From Schistosoma mansoni (lineage: Eukaryota > Platyhelminthes > Trematoda > Strigeidida > Schistosomatidae): 64,000 nt of DNA. How positions within the stretch are numbered: the first letter of the stretch is position 1; each line of letters begins with the position of its first letter. Made by a program: the position numbers and the translations under genes. Below are positions 1 to 9,639 of the stretch, piece after piece. The DNA lies in NCBI RefSeq assembly GCF_000237925.1, contig NW_017386035.1, positions 744,001-808,000 on the forward strand, read 5' to 3'. The notes beneath the pieces were generated by a model. The model searched no databases and had not been told where the DNA came from. It saw only the letters and a program-made list of their open reading frames with translations.

Positions 1-700
1 GGGACAGTGTTTCGCGTACTAGATTCATTGACTATGGTAACACTTGAGGAGGAAATATAGAGTTGATAGTCGAGATAGGAGAAATAATAGGAATTGAAAG
101 GATTGATTATGAATACAGTGATCTTGAGTGCTATTAGAAGTATGAGGGCAGTTATCACTTCCCAGTTGCCCACACCGTAGAAGGGTTCTTCTGAAGGTAC
201 CTAAAAAGGAAATTGGGTTAGAGTTGGTCTTAGTGACCTGAAAGCGTGACCTCAGTATCCAAGGGATAACTGCTTGAGGTCGGTCACACAAGACTTTCGT
301 GAGTAGTTTTTGTGTTATCTCCGTACTTACTGAGACCTTACTACCGGAGACGGAAACTCGTGGAATAAGACGAGAAGTGAGTTTTTAGGGTCGACCTTTT
401 CTAACCTCGACCCCTCCTTGTGGGAAGGCAGCATCGCTGTCATCCTAGTTGAGGGAAACAACTCACAGTCTTCACACCCCTGTACAGTCGGTAGCACGAC
501 TTCACCATCGGACCTTGCGTTTGCTGTTTTTAGTCTTACCGTTCTTTAACTCATCTATCTGGAATGGTGAGACCTTGAGGAACGAATGTTCCAGTCAGTG
601 TAGCCCGATTAATGCGTCACGATAGGCAAGCCCGACCACCACGTTAAAGTAGCAGCAACGGTCGGGCATCAAGGCTATAGATGCTGTTTATTGGTTGGAA
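1..700. repeat. Unassigned, probably repeat-derived left edge
   Basis: No convincing coding exon is visible here on either strand. The stretch around 560-670, with its GC-richer run and short direct words, looks like the untranslated part of a dispersed schistosome retroelement, but no RT or endonuclease frame accompanies it. The remaining exons of the dynein light intermediate chain gene must lie to the left of the window, because no continuation of that protein is found between here and 1603. The repeat assignment is an impression from sequence style, not a demonstrated match. Confidence 0.25.
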
Positions 701-702
701 AC

Positions 703-1140
703 TGTTATATCCCGATAAGAATAATGAGTGGCAACTTTTGGAATCCATTTATGGACCGATACTATGAGTATATTTTTATCGTATAAGTGTTAAGTAACTG
801 AACTAATCATATTCATGCCCCTCTTCTTATGAGCTTTATTTTGACCTATGAAGTATTATTATGCGATTTATCTCCCTTATTCATAGCCACATTTAGCTAA
901 ATCTTGTACAAATGTTGTTTCCTATTTTATAGAACGACGTGGTCTGTTTGGTTGGTATATAAACCCAGTATGATTGAAATAAATAATTCATACCGCAGAG
1001 GCTGAGATTGGTGTTCTGGACCTAACTTGCTGGGCTAGGCAGAAAGCAGGACTAGTAAGTATTCTAGACTGCTCGCACGGGTTTCATGCGTCATTAGTCA
1101 GATCGATAAATCACTGTACTCTAATTGACGGCATCGTCAC
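703..1140 (+). repeat. LTR-like dispersed repeat, copy 1
   Basis: The sequence opens TGTTATATCCCGATAAGAAT and shares long stretches with two other places in the window, 45840-46230 and 54403-54660. The shared parts include a TTTTGACCTATGA block, an AGCCACAT block, a TATATAAACC box, and AAATAAAT followed by GGTGTTCTGGA. A TG start, a TATA-like box followed by an AATAAA signal, and no coding capacity fit a solo LTR. The right end is uncertain. No adjoining internal retrotransposon sequence is recognised. Confidence 0.5.
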
Positions 1141-1602
1141 GTTATACATTAACAAGGAACACAGGGCACAAGTTATAACAGAAACACCTTAGTTCCCACA
1201 GACCTACCGTAGAAAACAATTCAGTTTGGCAACAATAATCCCATGAATGAACTAGTGAGTAATGAAAATTAACCTTACCAGACCGGCAGAATGAGAAAAT
1301 CAACAGGTCTGATGGTAGTAAGAATTTTTCCGGTACGATAAAAGACACCGGCAGTATATAATGGAAGGGTTAATAGAACAACACGTTATTAGAGTGTATA
1401 CATGAGACAGTATTTTGGCGTTAACCCCCAATTAAATTCCATCAAAGAATGAACACTGGTGATCCCATCACCAAATGTCATCAAAATAATATAGTTTAAT
1501 AAGTAATGGCATTAAGATATCTACACGAAAAGTGAACAATCAAGAAGAACCAATTTAACTAGGTTTACAGGATCAACAAAAATAAATAACTAAAGTACTT
1601 AC

Positions 1603-2730
1603 AGGACAAACAGAAACGTCGAACGTGCATTTGGATGAAGTCAAAGTGTTCTTCTGTGAACTGATTTTCTTTTTCCAGAGCCCCCATAGAATCAACCTTA
1701 AGAAATAAAAAAAAGGTTAATACACTTGGTGGACAGCTACCAGTACAATATATCAAGCAGCCACCCAAAGATTATCAACGCAGTATAATACGAGAACTTT
1801 TGTACAGTATACCAGCCTTTTGATACACAGATAGATAGATCAACTGCGACACAGATGACTGGCAGAATAAGAATACACATCAGTTATGGTTTTGTTGTAG
1901 AGAACTGGAAAATCAGCTTTCGCATACAAAGTGAATAAAAGAATTGGTGAAATTTATGAAGAGGTAAATTACGGATAAGTTTTAAATGGCATTACAGTAG
2001 ACTTATTGACCATTTAATCTTGTGGAAGTTAAAGGATCTAGACGAGTAATATGAAATAAATACACTGTTGATAGCATACACTACACGAATTAAGCTAACC
2101 TACGAGAAATAAATTAAAGATCGACAAACTCAAAATAATTGCTGTTGGCTGCCTGTCAGTTAACTTCAGTATAGTTTTTTACCCACCTTTGTCATCACTA
2201 CAACTATTGGAATCCCCAAATTGTTGGTTAGAGCATTCTCATCAGTGTTTGTTTCCATAGAAATGTTTGCTTGTCCAACATTTACAACAGATGGTGGCTG
2301 AGACGCAGTTTCAGATAGTGAGTTTAATGTACTTGAAAGAAGGGCAGCTGTTGCAGGGTGTATTCCCGATAACTTTTTCGGTGAAACAGGTTGTCCATTA
2401 GGTTGATGATTACCAGATGGGCTGATACATATGGGTGCAACATGAGCAGTGTTCGCCAGTACATCAGGTTCTAGATAACTACAGAACTGGCGCAAAACTG
2501 TGAGGAAGAAATAAAGTTGATAATTAAATTGTCCAGCTTTTATTAAATAAAAGGAAATCTGAAGAAAATATTTACGAAAGATGTGAATAATAAGAGTAGA
2601 ATGGATATAAAGCTTATTTATGTAGAACCTAGAAATGAGCCAGTTATCCAACTATTTAAAAAAGTGAAGACAAATTGATGATTTTACTACACATAAACAG
2701 TACTGTTTTACGAACGCATAGATCAAGTGC

Positions 2731-2768
<38 letters not shown>

Positions 2769-4273
2769 GCAGTTACTCACACAGCGTATCTACGGTTGGA
2801 GTTGTAATCTGCCTTTTATGGTATGTTCTTGCTTTACTGAGCTTTTTATATCTCCCTATAAAATATATTTAGCAGTGATAGTGGTACGTTAACACACTGA
2901 GCATATTGAGTGGTTTCAATTGACCTCAAGTATTTAACGACGTTCTGAATAGAAAATTAGTGAATTATCTTATGCATACAAGAGTACAAGAACATACTTT
3001 GCGCTTATTTTTAAAATGAACTAATTAGTAAATCTCCTGAAAGCCATATAGTCCCCCAACGTTCAAGTGAAGCTTTTAACGACACCAAAATCATTACTTC
3101 TACGAAGTATGCACAGGTGGACAACCATAAATTCTCAAATGTTTCTTAAATAACCAAGTAATCTTAAAAGACAAATATTTGTGAAGCGAGAGTCCCGATA
3201 CTTAAGTAACGAAAACCTATAAAGATCAGGATCTGAAATATGTGCGGCGTGAGAATATATTTGAACATTTTCCGACTGTCATTGTCAAACAAAGTGAAAG
3301 CTTTATGGACTAGACCTATGTTCTTCGGTAGCACTTTTAAAGTAGACAGAATACATAATCAAATGCATTTTGCGAACTATAAGTTGACCAAACCAATAAT
3401 GAAGAAACCTAAAACACTTAACTACGCTAAGAAATCCTCCGAACCCTACATCTTGTAGCTCTTAACGTAAAACTTGTCAAGTCATTAAGGCGTTTTTATT
3501 TACTAAGGACTACATAAAAAAAACTAATTTTGGGTGCCCACTAATCGTCCACTTCATGTCTATCGTAGAAACTAGCGAAGGTAAGCGTCAGTTGTTGAAG
3601 ACTACAAAATAATCGGGGTACCATACAAAACTGCTGACTTGGCAAAAAGCTGCAGTCTGTTTCCCGAAAACGATTATTTTTAGCAAATATGGAAAACTAA
3701 CTATTTTTCTTGTATTCTTGAAGCTTTTCATCTGGAACTTTGAGATTACCAACATGTTCCCTCAAGATACCAACCCACTTATTTAGGCTGCTAATAATAT
3801 TCCATGGTTCCATCATGCTCACACATATCATAATGAAGCAATCTCCGAAAGACTCTTCATTGATCGCAAACTTCAAAAGGTGACTGTGAATAGTGTTGCC
3901 GTCCAAAATCCACACATTCAGTTTCGTTTGATCTAGGCAGTGTAAAAACATCCGAATCAAACCGATCCATACCATCTCTGTCTTCATCCTTGATATTCAA
4001 AAGGGTGTACTCGAGTCCGAAACCTTTTTTTGGATCTTCTGTACCCTGTAGTCGGGCTATTAGAGTAGTTTTCCCACACTCGTCATCCCCCAAAACAACT
4101 AGAGTTTTGGAGGGAGACAATGTCACTGCAGCCTTGTGTGTAACCTCTTCGAGTAGACTAGACCTGCACACTATTAGGAATTTAAAAGTTTCAACAAACC
4201 AAAGGTGCTTTTTTTCTTTACATAAATCACTGTCTTCGTATTTGTCACAATCAGTAACAGTCGAGTAAGGCAT
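1603..4273 (-). CDS. DYNC1LI: Cytoplasmic dynein light intermediate chain (5' part, five exons)
   Basis: This subunit binds the dynein heavy chain through a Ras-like fold and recruits cargo adaptors. Exons read from the minus strand are 4273-4200, 4163-3973, 3932-3702, 2497-2187 and 1696-1603. All junctions are GT-AG and phases agree, giving 300 codons. The predicted protein starts MPYSTVTDCDKYEDSD, reads LWSSLLEEV across the first junction, and has a P-loop GDDECGKT at about residues 50-57. DEDRDDQTKLNVWILDG spans the second junction and matches animal LICs closely. It continues with KWVGILREHVGNLKVP, LEPDV, LGIPIVVVMTK and EEHFDFIQMHVRRFCL. The first two introns are only 36 and 40 bp. The ATG at 4273 is the first in frame; upstream codons lack a Met. 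The N-terminus is shorter than in vertebrates. Exons for the rest of the Ras-like fold and the adaptor-binding tail lie off the left edge. Confidence 0.93.
2734..2766. repeat. (TA)n microsatellite
   Basis: About 16 uninterrupted TA units lie in the large third intron of the dynein light intermediate chain gene (intron 2498-3701). Nothing else recognisable is seen in this intron. Confidence 0.9.
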
Positions 4274-4489
4274 CGTGACCTTGAAAACAAGTGAGCCACT
4301 TTCCGCGATTAAGTCAAACAATTCAAATAGCTGTAGAAGAAATCGAAGATGTTTTGCTTAACTAGATTCCATATCTATAAGCATTGTTCTAATGATTTAT
4401 TCATGAAAGGATTTGGTCATACAAAGCAATCAGAAATAGGGAAAGTAGATTCAAATTACTATGAGAACTTGTTCCTAGTCCACAATAAT

Positions 4490-4620
4490 GTTTCAGCTTC
4501 AGTCTAAGTTTGGGAAGGACAGGAGGCTGGGTTGCCTGTGTTGGTCCTGGCAGTGATGACCTCAATTTGTCCAGCTTTCTATAGAAGACGTTGATATGTG
4601 GAGCTTCGATCACGTGTTTA
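4490..4620 (-). pseudogene. 3' tip of a CR1-like LINE
   Basis: Reverse translation gives a C-terminal peptide (APHINVFYRKLDKLRSSLPG) and a tail matching the 3' end of the CR1 copy at 30545-33165, including the GGAAAGGACAGGAGGC-type block and TCAG-rich end. Only about 130 bp survive, as expected from 5'-truncated LINE insertion. It lies between the dynein LIC start codon and the full-length LINE. Confidence 0.7.
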
Positions 4621-4630
4621 GGCTATATAT

Positions 4631-4669
4631 GTAACTAAATTCCCAAAATCTATAGCTTTGTTAGTCTTC
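4631..4669. repeat. Right-hand remnant (as read on the minus strand) of a repeat split by the LINE
   Basis: This segment (core TTCCCAAAATC, then ATAGCT and AGTCTTC) matches 9286-9325 of the uninterrupted repeat copy at 9243-9430. The other half of that repeat reappears at 8955-9060, on the far side of the LINE. Together they mark the LINE integration site. Confidence 0.6.
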
Positions 4670-7600
4670 AGTCTTCAGTAATAAGGATAGTAGGTTGATG
4701 AACCTGTGTTAATCCTGACAGATTTCCTTCCAGTGAAGGTCCAGCTTCTTTTTGAAAATGTTCACTGATGGTGCTGATACCACTTGTTCTGGTAAAGCGT
4801 TCCAGTCATTGACAACTCGATGAGAAAAACGGGACCCCACCTTTAGTTTATTAGATCGCGGTTTCAGAACCTTCTTGCTATGACTTCGGAGATTATTAGT
4901 GCTGGAGGGAGCAAAAAGATAAGACATATTAACACCCAGATCATAATTAAAGATACGAAATGCCAGTATAAGGTCACCTCGCGTCCTACGATAAGATAAG
5001 GGGAAAAGATTTAGACGTTTTAAACGCTCATCGTAAGGGAGTTTAGAAAGACCCTTTACTAATTTTGTCCCTACACGCTGGACACGCTCAAGCGATTTAG
5101 TATCCTTTATCAGACAAGGGCTAGCTGCTTGGATACAGTATTCTAAGTGTGGCCTTACATAGGTGGGATATAAAATTCGAAACATATCCTCGTCGAAGCA
5201 TTTAAATGCTCTGCGAAGCGACCATAGCGCACGATAGCCTTTGGAAGCAACCGCATTGCAGTGCGTAGTAGTTTTTAAGTCGTGACTTATAATTACTCCT
5301 AAGTCTTTGTGCTCATGAACGCGTGGCAGAGATGTACCATTAATGGTATAATGGTAACTAATATCGTGCCCGATGTGCATGAACACGCTCTTCCTGGAAT
5401 TAACTTCCAGGCCCCAATCATGAGCCCACCTAACTAATTCGTCTAAATCTGCTTGCAGATAACAACGATCAGTCTCATTTTTTACTGTTCTCCGGATTTT
5501 AACATCATCCGCAAACAATAACGTCGACGACTTAAGTAATAAAGGTAGTTCATTAATATACAGAAGGAAAAGTAAAGGGCCTAAGATGTTGCCTTGGGGT
5601 ACACCACTTTTGACCGGTTTCCATTCGGATAGAGTTCCATTGACCCTCACTCTCTGTCTGCGGTCACATAAGAAGCTTCCTATCCATTCCTGTATAGCAC
5701 CTGTTATACCAAAGCTCGAGAGCTTTTGCATAAGACCTAAGTGTGAAACCTTATCAAACGCTTTGCTAAAATCCATGAATATCACGTCGACAGACTGGCC
5801 GTTGTCTAGGGCAGCTGTCCAATCCTCTCTCGCAATGAGTAAGTTAGTCAAGCATGAATGCTTGTTACGAAACCCATGTTGCTCGGGAGTTAACAGATTG
5901 TGCGAATCTATGTGGCTCAGTAGCTTAGCCCGAATTAATTTTTCAAGTAACTTAACTACTAAACTGGTCAGGCTAACAGGCCGGTAGTTAGATACGATCC
6001 GTCTCTGACCATCCCTAAATATAGGACTAACTATGGCGTCTTTCCAGTCTCTAGGTAGTTGAGCCTGTGAAAGGGACATGTTGAAGAGCATCGTGAGCGG
6101 TCTTGAGATAATGTCCGCAAGCGATGACAGCAAACGTGGGTGTAACCTATTGGGGCCCGGTATCTTACAAGGTTTTAGGTTAGTTATCAAAGGAAGAACA
6201 ATATCATCTGTCACGTGTAAAGTTCCTATGGCTGGTATCTCATTGTCAACGGGACAAGTAGTTATAACACTACACGTAGAGTAGACTTCACTGAAATAGT
6301 TAGCAAATGTCTCCGCTTTCGCTAGATCAGATTCAGCCAATAAAGCTGAATTTTCGCTTAACAGTAATGAGGGGATACCATCACTACGTTTCGTCCGCCT
6401 TTTAACATACGAAAACAGTCGCTTCGGACAGGTACGGCTATCGTATGCCAACTGTCGTTCGTAAGCCGTGCGGGATTTAGCTATGGTCTTTTTACATATA
6501 TTCCGGATTTTTTTATATTCGCACTTAAATGATGCCTGACCTGTTGACAAGAATAAGTCCCAGAAGTGTTTCCTACGCTTCAACAGCTTCCGGGTTTCCT
6601 TATTAATCCATGGAGGGCAATATGATAGCTTACGTGCTGACCATGGGATAAACGGTTGAGTTACGGATTCGAACGTAGACTTGAACCTATTCCATGCATC
6701 ATCAATCGATCCATCAGCATCGACCGACCAGTCAATTGAGATAGCATAGTCCCTTATTGCCGGAATATTAGCTCTCCATATATTAGGACGGGGTGGAGCA
6801 GATGCAAATTCTATACCATGTATCCGGAACTTAAAGGAAAGTACGACATGGTCACTATTCACCAGTGGGGGAAGGTGTTGAATGTCGACGATATCTTCAC
6901 AGTGGTGTGTGAGGACAAGGTCTACCAATGACGGATTATGTTCCAAGTCTATATGCGTCGGCTTAACGATACATTGTACAAGTGCACATTGAATAATTGA
7001 TGACAGAAGGACGCTATCGAAACCCCCACCTGGAGCTGTGAGCTCTATCCAGTTTATATGGGGTGCATTGAAGTCTCCAACGATGAGACAACATTCTGCT
7101 TTACTCCAAGAACAGACGTGTTTTAGGATAAAGTCGTCAGCGAGACAACACGGACTACGATATATTCCTCCTATCGTCACTAACCCGTTTCTAGACCTAA
7201 TTGTACAACATACTACCTCACACGTACCACTTACATGCGCCTCCGATATGATCGAGTTAATGCGGAAGTGGTCCCTAATATATAATATTATGCCTCCTCC
7301 CTTGCGACTTCTTACTCTATCACTTCTGACACAGATGTAGCCTGAAATGACTGGAGAACAGTCTATATCTACAGTGAGCCAAGTTTCGGTGATAACAATT
7401 ATATCCGGATTTAAGTCGTCTACCATCAAACTTAGTTCAGACATCTTATTCCGAAGACTACGAGCATTCGTATAACACACATTTAGGGTGTTTTTGGAGA
7501 CATGCGTTCTACCCATGCGGACTACCCGAAAACCCTTAATCGTAAGGTTCGCTTCACCGTTTAGCCTTCGGGTTTTTAACTCTGTTAGGGCATTCTTCCA

Positions 7601-8954
7601 CTTGATCCGATCCTCAAGTGGCCAGTCAGGTCGAATACGAATGTTTGAGTCACGAGTTTTGCGTGAGTTATTTAGTAATACGTCCCGTTCCTCAAAATTA
7701 CCGAGTACTAATTTGAGGATCCTTCTCTGTTGGGTTTCGCCTCCAACATACTTACCAAGTCTGATGACTTTCGAGATATGTACCCCTGGGACCTCCTCTG
7801 GCAGTATATTTCTGATGAGAGATCCCACTAACTGCAGGTCGTGGGCATGTCTCTTAGAGGGACCGGTGTCTTTCGATTCTGCCAAGTTCCAGATGATTAC
7901 ACTAGGCACCTGTTTAACTTCCTTAAAAGTCGTGTTCACGGCCTTTGACCGTGATGTCAGATCCTGCCGGTTAGCTACCGGCTTCTTACTGTTAACTTTC
8001 TTTATAACAGTGTCATGTGGGTCGAGCGAGTTACTCCCAAGAACATTTGGTGAAGTTAGACTATTTCCATCCACAACAGTATTGAATATTTTCTTACATT
8101 TGGACTTGAGCGGAGTTGCCTGATGCTCAGGACGTGAGTCCAACGATGACTTATCGACTATACGCGCGCTTTCTTTGGGTATTTTTCCGTCTCTTTTGCG
8201 TTTCCGCGTAATCCATTTACCACTATTCTCAGCATCCAGATTGGGACTATTCTGGACGATAGTGGTTCTAGCCGGGTCCTCAGTCGCTGCCAAAGCGACT
8301 GGTCCCTCAATACTTAATGGCATGGCTTTCATTGGTTGTACCGGAGTACGAATTTTTGCTTCATGTTGCGAAATTGGGTGTCTGGTACCTGCTATGGCAG
8401 CATTTACGACACTGATGCAATCTTCATTATCAGTATCCATGTTGCCTGCACGGCCTACGTCGACCTTTTTGGCTAACGCTAGAAGGCTGATGGCTTCCTG
8501 AATGAGTAATGTCTTGCTTGAGCAACAAAACATACAAAGCCAATGAGAATTTGGTTTCGAGCACCTTTTATAGGCAGCAGGGCTTAAGCGGGTGCACATT
8601 TTATGAAACCACTTCTTACATTCGTCACATTGCATCCCTTCTTCCACGGGGAATAGGCAATATGGCTGTCCACACTTGTGTACAGAGCCGACCATCTTAG
8701 AATAAAGCAAAATGATAGGCAAGGTAGATATGTAAGACAAATCACAACCTTATCAAATAAACAAGCCGCAGTCGACCAAGAATGCTTTGATGCAGTAAAT
8801 ACACAAAAGCAGGATCAAAACACACAAATACAATGTCACGTTAACTGAAATAAATTCAATTAAAGTATAAACGGTAGTTTTGATACGTAATTTACGATCA
8901 AAACAGTGAATTAAGCTCAACGTGAAACAATACCACTGTCCTTTTAAATAGCGC
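4670..8954 (-). mobile_element. Full-length CR1-clade non-LTR retrotransposon
   Basis: The boundaries come from comparison with the unbroken target-like repeat at 9243-9430. Outside the element the two halves of that repeat resume at 8955 and 4669. The element is about 4.3 kb, with a 5' UTR of about 260 bp, one long ORF (8695-4709) and a very short 3' UTR ending in two tandem ACTGAAG-type units. Such short 3' repeats are usual for CR1 elements, which have no poly(A) tail. No long target-site duplication is visible. The single undamaged ORF of over 1300 codons suggests a recent insertion. Confidence 0.8.
4709..8695 (-). CDS. CR1-type LINE polyprotein: PHD finger, RRM-like, APE endonuclease, RT
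   Basis: The uninterrupted frame encodes 1328 aa from the ATG at 8695, which sits just before MVGSVHKCGQPYC. In-frame codons further upstream have no Met. The N-terminus is a PHD-type zinc finger (Cys/His pairs at about 8-56: CGQPYC, CDEC, WFHKMC, WLCMFC). A basic linker follows, then an RRM-like region at about 264-395 (VPSVIIWNLAES, ISKVIRLGK, RILKLVLGNF). The APE-like endonuclease spans about 404-620 (TNARSLRNK, TETWL, GDFNAPHINW, SDHVV). The reverse transcriptase spans about 840-1110 with FMDFSKAFDKVSH, SGVPQGNILGPLLFLLYIN and the catalytic FADD at about 1061-1064. A CR1-like C-terminal region follows. All key residues I can check are present, so this copy may be active. CR1 elements commonly split the PHD protein and EN-RT into two ORFs; here they are one frame. 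Confidence 0.92.
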   Translation of the reverse strand: MVGSVHKCGQPYCLFPVEEGMQCDECKKWFHKMCTRLSPAAYKRCSKPNSHWLCMFCCSSKTLLIQEAISLLALAKKVDVGRAGNMDTDNEDCISVVNAAIAGTRHPISQHEAKIRTPVQPMKAMPLSIEGPVALAATEDPARTTIVQNSPNLDAENSGKWITRKRKRDGKIPKESARIVDKSSLDSRPEHQATPLKSKCKKIFNTVVDGNSLTSPNVLGSNSLDPHDTVIKKVNSKKPVANRQDLTSRSKAVNTTFKEVKQVPSVIIWNLAESKDTGPSKRHAHDLQLVGSLIRNILPEEVPGVHISKVIRLGKYVGGETQQRRILKLVLGNFEERDVLLNNSRKTRDSNIRIRPDWPLEDRIKWKNALTELKTRRLNGEANLTIKGFRVVRMGRTHVSKNTLNVCYTNARSLRNKMSELSLMVDDLNPDIIVITETWLTVDIDCSPVISGYICVRSDRVRSRKGGGIILYIRDHFRINSIISEAHVSGTCEVVCCTIRSRNGLVTIGGIYRSPCCLADDFILKHVCSWSKAECCLIVGDFNAPHINWIELTAPGGGFDSVLLSSIIQCALVQCIVKPTHIDLEHNPSLVDLVLTHHCEDIVDIQHLPPLVNSDHVVLSFKFRIHGIEFASAPPRPNIWRANIPAIRDYAISIDWSVDADGSIDDAWNRFKSTFESVTQPFIPWSARKLSYCPPWINKETRKLLKRRKHFWDLFLSTGQASFKCEYKKIRNICKKTIAKSRTAYERQLAYDSRTCPKRLFSYVKRRTKRSDGIPSLLLSENSALLAESDLAKAETFANYFSEVYSTCSVITTCPVDNEIPAIGTLHVTDDIVLPLITNLKPCKIPGPNRLHPRLLSSLADIISRPLTMLFNMSLSQAQLPRDWKDAIVSPIFRDGQRRIVSNYRPVSLTSLVVKLLEKLIRAKLLSHIDSHNLLTPEQHGFRNKHSCLTNLLIAREDWTAALDNGQSVDVIFMDFSKAFDKVSHLGLMQKLSSFGITGAIQEWIGSFLCDRRQRVRVNGTLSEWKPVKSGVPQGNILGPLLFLLYINELPLLLKSSTLLFADDVKIRRTVKNETDRCYLQADLDELVRWAHDWGLEVNSRKSVFMHIGHDISYHYTINGTSLPRVHEHKDLGVIISHDLKTTTHCNAVASKGYRALWSLRRAFKCFDEDMFRILYPTYVRPHLEYCIQAASPCLIKDTKSLERVQRVGTKLVKGLSKLPYDERLKRLNLFPLSYRRTRGDLILAFRIFNYDLGVNMSYLFAPSSTNNLRSHSKKVLKPRSNKLKVGSRFSHRVVNDWNALPEQVVSAPSVNIFKKKLDLHWKEICQD

Positions 8955-9060
8955 GATGCTGACCACATTGATTTTAATGGACTCACCCAGCTGAAGGCAC
9001 TCAGTCACGCATCCACATCAGATCACGAGTGGGTACGCCATGCTACGCGTCTCCTTCAAC
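8955..9060 (-). repeat. Left-hand remnant (as read on the minus strand) of the repeat split by the LINE
   Basis: The segment runs GATGCTGACCACATTGATTT, then the AATGGACTCACC block and CAGATCACGAGT, and is closely similar to 9332-9430. Its homology stops exactly where the LINE 5' UTR begins (8954). A short unassigned stretch (9061-9242) separates it from the intact copy. Confidence 0.6.
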
Positions 9061-9242
9061 AGTTACTCAGCTTAGGTCAAACGATTCTCGAGATATCGGC
9101 AACCTTTCAAATATAACTTTGAACCTTTTCACTTCTCACTTCTGATTTGACTGGGTCGGCATACTTTAATCCCAAATATGTTCGTGGCAAAAGCGTTATC
9201 AGACTCCAAATGCTGTGACCCTTTTAGTAGTGGTTTGGTACA

Positions 9243-9430
9243 TCAAACAGTAAACTGTGAGTCTGTTCTTTGTTGGGACTGTAGAGGTAAATGAATTCCC
9301 AAAATCAATAGCTCTATAAGTCTTCGATATTGGATGCTGATCACATTAGTTTTAATGGACTCACCTGGCTGAAGGCACTTGGTCATACATCCGCACCAGA
9401 TCACGAGTCGGAACGGCGTGCTCAACGTCC
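9243..9430 (-). repeat. Unbroken copy of the same dispersed repeat
   Basis: This copy contains in one piece both halves that flank the LINE: the TTCCCAAAATC/ATAGCTCTATAAGTCTTC part at 9286-9325 and the GATGCTGATCACATTAG/AATGGACTCACC part from 9332. It reads as the 3' end of an unidentified repeat on the minus strand. No enzyme motif is seen. Confidence 0.55.
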
Positions 9431-9639
9431 CCTACGATCACTAGCCAGATTAAATAAGTCACTCCTCGGTATATTGATAATTTATCAAGTATATCTTCCA
9501 ACCTCCTAGCTTCTGACTTCAGAACACTATATATCATTTCTCAATTTTTATTTTTTTAACGTCGTGAAACCGTTTTTATATTTCGGATACTTTTTCTCTC
9601 ACATTGGTATATTATGTCTTCATCATAATGGAACAGACA

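Noticed and set aside
25-291. 88-codon minus-strand coding region
   Set aside because: Composition is biased, with no domain and no splice context supporting it; treated as chance ORF in repeat sequence.
1142-1348. Next exon of the dynein light intermediate chain
   Set aside because: The frame shows no similarity to the expected continuation (a YTSVKE-type stretch) and lacks a matching acceptor phase; the exon must lie outside the window.
5586-8700. Plus-strand ORFs of 60-211 codons
   Set aside because: They are antisense shadows of the intact LINE frame and have no recognisable domains.
8505-8740. Earlier start for the LINE ORF at 8740
   Set aside because: The first codon there is TTG; the first ATG in frame is at 8695, directly before the PHD finger.
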